Made by a program: the position numbers and the translations under genes
Shown: one piece after another, positions 61,282 through 64,000 of the stretch
How positions within the stretch are numbered: the stretch's first letter is position 1
How the letters are laid out: the number at the start of each line of letters is the position of its first letter
Origin: Siderastrea siderea
Taxonomy: Eukaryota > Cnidaria > Anthozoa > Scleractinia > Rhizangiidae
Reading direction: 5' to 3'
Assembly (NCBI GenBank): GCA_964030785.1
Contig: OZ034979.1
Span: forward strand, 36,382,484-36,446,483
Length of the DNA stretch: 64,000 nt
The notes under the pieces: generated by a model
Databases searched by the model: none
Told to the model about the DNA's origin: nothing
Seen by the model: only the letters and a program-made list of their open reading frames with translations

Positions 61282-62653
61282 GTTTGGCCACCTTGATCAA
61301 CATTGTACAACAAATTAAGTGTTTTTTTTTCGGGCATCAAACTGAACACATATTTTACTCACGAGCCGTCTTGCGTGGTTTTTGCAATGTTTCCATACCC
61401 TGTCATTAACTGTCAAGGCTTTTCAAATCTCCTTGGATTATTGACTGTTCGCTTGAATGAACTTCAAACGGCGCTCATTTTAATACAACAACAAAATTTA
61501 AGACTTAAATGGGTTATCTTCATCGCGTTCGGATGCTAACAAATAACATGAACTGCCACTATTAGTCTGGTCAAAAATTTATACGGGCATTTCACCGGCA
61601 TTTTACTGGGATTATCCGAAAGAAAGGATTTTGGGAGCTTCGAAGCACTTGTAATAAACTTATCGAAGAAATGTCGCGTAGGCTTTTATAGCAGCCGAGA
61701 AAAAATTCGAGCGCTTTGAAGAACACTCATTACTTACCGGATAAAATAGCTTTAAACTTAAAACTGCTTCGCTTAAAGTTACTTAAGTAACCCTTATATT
61801 TCGTTCTCTAACTTGAGACCATCGAGATTGAAAACAAACAAACACTAAACATGCTTAACTCTATGGCATAAGTTTTGCGGCTGCAAATTGTCTGAAATTT
61901 GAGCGCTTTTAGAAATGCACAGAATTGTTTTTGGAAGCTTTTTGGATATAATAGATTTAAATCGACAACTGCTTTGCTTATAGTTTTTAGATAACTGTTA
62001 TATTTCGTTCTCTAACTCAGTAGAGACCATTAAGATTCAAAACAAACAAACACCAAACACGCTTTAGATTATGCCGGCATAAGTTTTGCGGATGCGAAGT
62101 AAGCCTATATAAAGTTACCCGCTTTGAGGAACGCACAAAACTGTTTTCGGAAGCTTTTGGGATAAAATAGCTTTAAACCGACAACTGCTTCGCTTAAAAG
62201 GTTATTACTATTGAAAATGTCTAGGACAAGAAAATTGACAATTGCACAAAGAGATGTACCCGAAAGTGAAAATTGAAAGCAATTATTCGTCGTAATCTCA
62301 ATTAAGTGATGCTTGTGCAGCTAGTTGTCTTGCCGCTGTGCTTAGACCTACTGTTATGAAAAAACAAACACAAAATAATGGACAGAGAAATCGTTTTTGA
62401 AAAAAGTTTGTAGTTTATACTTAAATGCAATTCGCGTTACACTTCCAAAATCGTGGATCGGTCCACGCGAATGAAATCGGCTGAGCATGGCAAAATATTT
62501 AAGACTACATCTGTCACAAATCTGAGCACGTTTTCTAATAGTTTTATGGAATAAATTAAATTCCCATTTCAAAAGGTAATTTCTTTGACCGTAATACTCA
62601 AAATCATGTACCTTAGACCCTTTAAAAACTTCACTTACTCGGTTATGTTTCAG
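61282..62653. other. Intergenic or intron sequence, nothing recognised
   Basis: AT-rich sequence with two diverged similar blocks (about 61800-61990 and 62010-62200 share TATATTTCGTTCTCTAACT and AAACAAACAAACACYAAACA). No exon or RNA gene was seen. Confidence 0.5.
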
Positions 62654-62833
62654 AACAGGGCAGCTCTCCGCCGTGAAGAAAACAAAGCAATGAAGTCCTT
62701 TGAAGGCAGCTTTTGTAACTTGAACTTTTCGCCTTTTACCAGTATTCTTTTCAACCTTTTTTTTCCATTTATAGATATTAGATGTGCTTTTTTTGTCAAG
62801 TACTTCAGTACTCTCGTAGAATCGTTTTGCTAA
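62654..62833 (+). CDS. Possible last exon of the TPC gene
   Basis: After a good acceptor (TTATGTTTCAG) the phase-0 frame reads NRAALRREENKAMKSFEGSF, then hydrophobic sequence to TAA at 62833. It matches the phase left by the exon 40 donor GAG|GTACGT. The first 20 residues look coding; the hydrophobic rest is doubtful, and a GT at 62712-62713 could end the exon earlier. Transcript evidence would be needed to accept it. Confidence 0.3.
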   Translation, partial: NRAALRREENKAMKSFEGSFCNLNFSPFTSILFNLFFPFIDIRCAFFVKYFSTLVESFC

Positions 62834-62879
62834 AGAAGCTTAAGCCTTTAAAGAAACCTCTTTTTCAAAAGCGACGATG

Positions 62880-63190
62880 GTCCTGCGATTTCCCGCCAAG
62901 AAAAACGCCGGTTGCCCAAAAGCACCGCGCGATTTCCCTCCAAGAAAAGATGGCATTCTCCTCCCCCCCCCCCCCTGTCGGGTTGTCTTGGGACTCCCCT
63001 CCCCCTCCCGCAGAGTCTGTGCGGACAGACGGACGTACGTACGGACGGACGGTCACGTGACTATTACGTCACAACCAAAATTTTTCGGATCGATAGGTTA
63101 CCAAATTTGCTTAGCAATGGAGCTCCGCTGGCGGGCTTTGCCCGCAGGCTCCGCTATAAAATTTTACCAGATTCAAACGTTATGAGGCGA
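62880..63190. repeat. Probable dispersed repeat with hairpin
   Basis: C-rich run, GGACGGACGG steps, and a hairpin-like GGCGGGCTTTGCCCGC. Overlapping open frames on both strands have no recognisable protein. Taken as repeat sequence. Confidence 0.4.
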
Positions 63191-63687
63191 CTTCGCCTTT
63201 CGGCTTTTAAAACAAATTTCAGTCCTGGGAAACAAAAAAGGTTGATTATGTGGATCACTTCTCGAAATTACGGAATCAATAAGACTATGATCCAACAATG
63301 GAGCCCCAGTTTGAACAAACAAGTTCATTCTTACGTTGCGAAACTGTTCCCATCGGGAATCACTTAAAACCAGGAGCCATAATCGGGGACGGAGACCGTA
63401 AGCGCGGGGTCCACGCGGCCCCATCGAAAAAGACAAATGTGCTATTTTTAGAAAAAATTGCGCCACCCTCAACGTCATAAACGCGCGTGGCTACACGCAA
63501 ATTTGCGTTCAACGTGGATATGACCAAGATGGTTATAATTATTTGATATCCAGTATGCCCGAGTACATAATGGTTTTTATAATTAAAAACGCAATCGCTA
63601 ATTGCTATGAAATCAAGAAAGAGAAAAAACAAAGAGAGAAACTCCGAGATAAAAGGGAACAGAAATCGATCGCGATCACATGACTGA

Positions 63688-64000
63688 CCGAAAAAGGCGC
63701 CAAAACCTTGCGAAGTGTTGCAGCGTTTCTTTGAGGAGCTGAATGAATCAATGAAACTGCCCCGAAGTGAACGTACAAACACAAGGTTTGGGAAAAATCT
63801 TCCAATTATGGGCTCTGAAATGTGGCACGTGTTTGAGTTTCCTGAAAATTGTTGGAATCGTCGTTCAAAGCGGATTGAAGCTGTACGAACTCACCGTTAT
63901 GGCTGCTGGAGTTCAAATGAAAGAGTTTGTAATCGCTCCGTTCGCACAACGCTGACAACGGAGCCATCACGTGTTTGTTTGATCGAACTGAAGGCAGAAT
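63688..64000 (+). other. Unidentified open frame running off the window
   Basis: A + frame stays open from 63688 to the end of the window, with ATGs at 63751 and 63808 (MGSEMWHVFEFPENCWNRR...). It is rich in Arg, Ser and Thr. I do not recognise it; it may be a repeat-derived frame or the start of a neighbouring gene. Confidence 0.2.

Noticed and set aside
63360..63782. 140-codon minus-strand frame near the right edge
   Set aside because: No recognisable domain and overlapping frames on the other strand; sequence looks repeat-like.

Overview
This is nuclear DNA from an animal, most likely an anthozoan cnidarian such as a stony coral. The evidence is two intron-rich metazoan genes with consensus GT-AG junctions, many fold-back (MITE-like) elements, tRNA-derived SINEs, LINE tails and one Penelope-like fragment. 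The species assignment is inference. There are no bacterial features, and nearly all long open frames outside the exons are chance or repeat frames.

Layout. 1-4257: upstream flank, with a three-copy tandem repeat and no coding exon seen. 4258-24816: a complete 14-exon gene on the + strand for cytosolic peptide:N-glycanase (NGLY1/PNG1), about 769 residues. It has an N-terminal thioredoxin domain, then PUB, zinc-binding transglutaminase-like core and PAW domains. 24817-28730: intergenic, holding SINE and fold-back repeats. 28731 to at least 60573: a second + strand gene with 40 exons that stay in phase, reconstructed junction by junction (1130 codons, possible further 3' exon at 62654). It encodes a two-pore channel (TPC family): two six-helix channel domains, with a canonical EF-hand loop between them. 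Unusually, a long C-terminal tail carries an SH3 domain. 60574-64000: repeats, a possible last exon, and an unidentified open frame running off the window.

The two genes have no obvious shared pathway. NGLY1 removes N-glycans from misfolded glycoproteins in the cytosol. TPCs are cation channels of endolysosomal membranes. The most notable observation is the TPC-EF-hand-SH3 architecture. Second is a fold-back repeat family carrying a tRNA-Thr-like core in its longer copies; four separate insertions here are flanked by 12-13 bp direct repeats. Third is the acceptor of NGLY1 exon 10, which lies at the end of an array of about eight degenerate copies of itself.

All exon boundaries were read by eye from splice consensus and reading-frame continuity. 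No transcript or database search was available.
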